Below are positions 61,987 through 64,000 of a stretch of DNA of 64,000 bases, piece by piece. The translations under genes were made by a program, and so were the position numbers. Below the pieces are notes generated by a model. It did not search any database and was not told the DNA's origin. It saw only the letters and a list, made by a program, of their open reading frames with translations. Positions within the stretch are counted from its first letter, which is position 1, and every line of letters begins with the position of its first letter. The stretch comes from Porticoccus sp964395715 (GTDB taxonomy: Bacteria > Pseudomonadota > Gammaproteobacteria > Pseudomonadales > Porticoccaceae): NCBI GenBank assembly GCA_964395715.1, contig CAYNAU010000001.1, positions 124,001 to 188,000 on the forward strand, given 5' to 3'.

Positions 61987-62736
61987 CTAGATATCCAGCC
62001 GGTTGAAAATATTTCTGGGTATATGACGTATTACGAGCATGATCAACGCCCACTTTAACGGGGCATAAATCACCGGCTTCCCACTGTTAATTCCTTTTAC
62101 AATTCTCTGGGCCACAGCTTGCACTGGGGCCAACTTGATTCCGAGACACCCGGCTGTCATCGGCGTATTTGTTGGACCCGGCTTAACAAGAATCACATTG
62201 ACCCCGGTACCCGCCAGCCTGTGTTGCAACCCTCCCACATAAACTGAGACAAGGCTCTTGGCGGCACCGTAGATATAATTGGATTTTCGTCCACGATCTC
62301 CGGCGACAGACCCGATAACTGCCAGGGTCCCTTTATTGACCTTTTCCATCCATGTCGCAAAAGCCTCGGCAAATACCACGGGAGAAGTACCGTTTACATC
62401 AAGGGCGGCTTTACATTCTGCGAGATTCCCCTGGCACACCTGCTGCTCAGGCAGTACACCATGGGCGATAAGGACAATATCAACTGGACTATCCTCGCAA
62501 ACCCTATCAACAAACGCTTTAACTACTTCTGGCTTGAGAAAATCAATAACGGCACTTGTAACCGTGCTGACAGGTGAGCGCACGCGCAGGTCTTGAGCCA
62601 CAATTTCAAGTTTTGACGGATCTCTTCCAACCAAAACCACCTCCGACGGGCCATCTTCTGCCCAGAGCCTTGCACAATGCTCAGCAATTGCCGAGGTTGC
62701 ACCAACTATGACTATTTTTTTGTGATGCGCCCCCAT
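61987..62736 (-). CDS. dprE2: DprE2-like decaprenylphosphoryl-2-keto-pentose reductase
   Basis: SDR of 249 aa. Cofactor motif VGATSAIAEHCA (~10-21) and catalytic YGAAK (Tyr and Lys). The tail HIPRNIFNRLDI closely matches the mycobacterial DprE2 tail HIPRSIFRKLPI. DprE2 reduces the 2-keto intermediate made by DprE1 to polyprenylphosphoryl-D-arabinose. I chose the ATG at 62736 (MGAHHKK), because the longer frame adds 39 residues that overlap the dprE1 homologue. One base separates the two genes. Confidence 0.85.
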   Translation of the reverse strand: MGAHHKKIVIVGATSAIAEHCARLWAEDGPSEVVLVGRDPSKLEIVAQDLRVRSPVSTVTSAVIDFLKPEVVKAFVDRVCEDSPVDIVLIAHGVLPEQQVCQGNLAECKAALDVNGTSPVVFAEAFATWMEKVNKGTLAVIGSVAGDRGRKSNYIYGAAKSLVSVYVGGLQHRLAGTGVNVILVKPGPTNTPMTAGCLGIKLAPVQAVAQRIVKGINSGKPVIYAPLKWALIMLVIRHIPRNIFNRLDI

Positions 62737-62737
62737 T

Positions 62738-64000
62738 TCATGATCCCAGCAATCGGCGAGACATTTCCGAGGAGATCCCTGGGTCCCTGTAGGCCAGAAA
62801 GTTCTCGAATTCCGGATAGCTTTTTTCGAAGAACTCCCGGGACATCCGGGCATCTTTGGCCAGGTAAAGCCTTCCTCCCGCCTCGCTCACGATACTGTCT
62901 AGCCGTTCAAAAAGTTTTACTGTTTTTTCGCCTTCATTAGGAAAATCCATCGCCAGCGTAACCCCGGGATGAGCAAAGCTTAACTTTCCTACTGGCTCAC
63001 TACATCCAAACGTCTTCAAAACACTAAGAAAGGAGCCCTTGCACTCACTGGAAATGACTCCCAGCAATGCCTGAATTGCTGACCCAGCCTCTTTTCTAGG
63101 GATAACACATTGGTACTGAAAAAAACCTTTAGGACCATACATTTTGTTCCAACCAAGAATGCTATCCAACGGGTAGAAGAAGGGCTTGTAGTGTTTTATG
63201 GCTTTTCCAGCGCGCAACTTCCCTAACTGATAGTACACAGCATTAAACATGCGTAGAGATATCTTATTCACCATAGATACTGGGGGCACCAAGGGCACGG
63301 ATTTGAGCTTTGCAACCGGTTCTGCCCGCCCCGAAGAGTCAGTATGATTTCCTCTAGAAAACAAACCTCTAACCTCGTACGAAAGGCAATCAATCCATGA
63401 AACGGTGTACTCCCAAGCAGCCTCCGAGCTGTCAGCTAACTGCAAGAATTCTTGCAATCCAACAAATGGGATTGTCTCCGTTTCTAACCAGGAGCCAGCA
63501 ACTCTCCTTAATTGGATTTCGGCAGTTAGGATCACCCCTGTCAGCCCAATACCACCGACTGTGGCAACAAACCACTCCTCTTTACAGCCAGGACCACACC
63601 TAATCACTTCACCATCTGTACGCAGCAAATCGATTGATTTCACATGATGTGCAAAGGTTCCCAATACATGATGGTTTTTGCCATGTACATCATTTGCAAT
63701 AGCTCCCCCAACGGTCACATATTGCGTCCCCGGCGTCACAGGTAACATCCAGCCACGAGGGACTGCCAGCTTTTGAATGTCTCCGAGCAAGATCCCAGCC
63801 TCACAAGTTAAGCGCCCGGTTTCTTCATTCAGATCAATAAAACGATCCATGCCCATTGTGTGCCAGACATGGCCTCCAGAGTTCAGGCATACATCACCGT
63901 AACTTCTTCCCATACCGTGAGCTATTCCGGGTTTATTACGCCTGACAACGGAATCGGCATGCTTACTGTTTGCTATGGCTGTAACTGAATACTCTTTGTG
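62738..64000 (-). CDS. dprE1: DprE1-like FAD-dependent decaprenylphosphoryl-ribose oxidase (partial, N-terminus beyond right edge)
   Basis: The reading frame is open to the window edge: 29 more codons precede the ATG at 63913, including GIAHGMGRSYGD, which matches the FAD-binding start of DprE1. VTVGGAIANDVHGKNHH, FYPLDSILGWNKMYGPKG and LYLAKDAR align with mycobacterial DprE1; the last holds the active-site Lys418 equivalent. DprE1 oxidises the 2'-OH of decaprenylphosphoryl-ribose. At the position of Cys387, the benzothiazinone target, this protein has Ala (codon 62951-62953). Confidence 0.85.
   Translation of the reverse strand, partial: HKEYSVTAIANSKHADSVVRRNKPGIAHGMGRSYGDVCLNSGGHVWHTMGMDRFIDLNEETGRLTCEAGILLGDIQKLAVPRGWMLPVTPGTQYVTVGGAIANDVHGKNHHVLGTFAHHVKSIDLLRTDGEVIRCGPGCKEEWFVATVGGIGLTGVILTAEIQLRRVAGSWLETETIPFVGLQEFLQLADSSEAAWEYTVSWIDCLSYEVRGLFSRGNHTDSSGRAEPVAKLKSVPLVPPVSMVNKISLRMFNAVYYQLGKLRAGKAIKHYKPFFYPLDSILGWNKMYGPKGFFQYQCVIPRKEAGSAIQALLGVISSECKGSFLSVLKTFGCSEPVGKLSFAHPGVTLAMDFPNEGEKTVKLFERLDSIVSEAGGRLYLAKDARMSREFFEKSYPEFENFLAYRDPGISSEMSRRLLGS

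Noticed and set aside
1..64000. CRISPR arrays, insertion sequences, prophage genes, integrons, tRNA attachment sites
   Set aside because: No regular repeats, transposase, integrase or tRNA-like sequence was seen on either strand by eye.

Overview
The window reads as a chromosomal segment of a free-living, probably marine gammaproteobacterium, possibly Cellvibrionales-like. This is inferred from protein resemblance to gammaproteobacterial families, the fxsA-groES-groEL order, the homodimeric AceE pyruvate dehydrogenase, the ampD-ampE pair, and a GacA-type box in front of an Rsm-like small RNA. I see no rRNA, tRNA, insertion sequence, phage genes or CRISPR array. Both ends cut genes: aceE at the left edge and a dprE1 homologue at the right edge.

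Region 1 (1-10.3 kb) is housekeeping: aceE, a periplasmic M16 protease, an AI-2E/PerM family membrane protein, the bepA metalloprotease/chaperone, nadA, and a CNNM-CBS membrane protein. Region 2 (10.3-14.8 kb) is an arsenic module: arsR, the ArsJ-associated GAPDH and arsJ, followed by a PF03773 permease and a thioredoxin-fold miniprotein. Region 3 (14.8-20.2 kb) is a TetR-controlled RND efflux pump without its own outer-membrane channel; the TetR operator lies inside the pump promoter.

Region 4 (20.2-27.4 kb) holds envelope and heat stress functions (DegP/MucD-type protease, Hsp20, UspA), a quinone-oxidoreductase-like enzyme, an NSS transporter, an unusual SDR and an HNH protein. The gap at 26.86-27.40 kb contains two tandem small-RNA candidates on the minus strand, one of them strongly RsmY-like. 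Region 5 (27.4-52.6 kb) is mostly core: xseB-ispA-dxs, yqcC, dinG, an acyltransferase, pyrB, sbcB, an OmpA protein, class I fumarase, groESL-fxsA, an alkyltransferase-like protein, ampG, an ABC-2 exporter, ampDE, a DUF1631 protein and nadC.

Region 6 (52.7 kb to the end) is visibly AT-richer and specialised for surface glycans. A plus-strand set (sulfotransferase, GtrB-like GT2, GtrA) converges on a long minus-strand run: a GT-C-like membrane protein, a methyltransferase, a second GtrA, an FAD oxidoreductase, an NAD-dependent epimerase, a second GT-C-like membrane protein, and homologues of DprE2 and DprE1. The last two are the epimerase enzymes that make polyprenyl-phosphate D-arabinofuranose in mycobacteria. 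With GtrA and a GT-C protein in the same run, the block looks like a machine for making a lipid-linked arabinose (or related furanose) donor and attaching it to a cell-surface acceptor. This is the most unusual system in the window.
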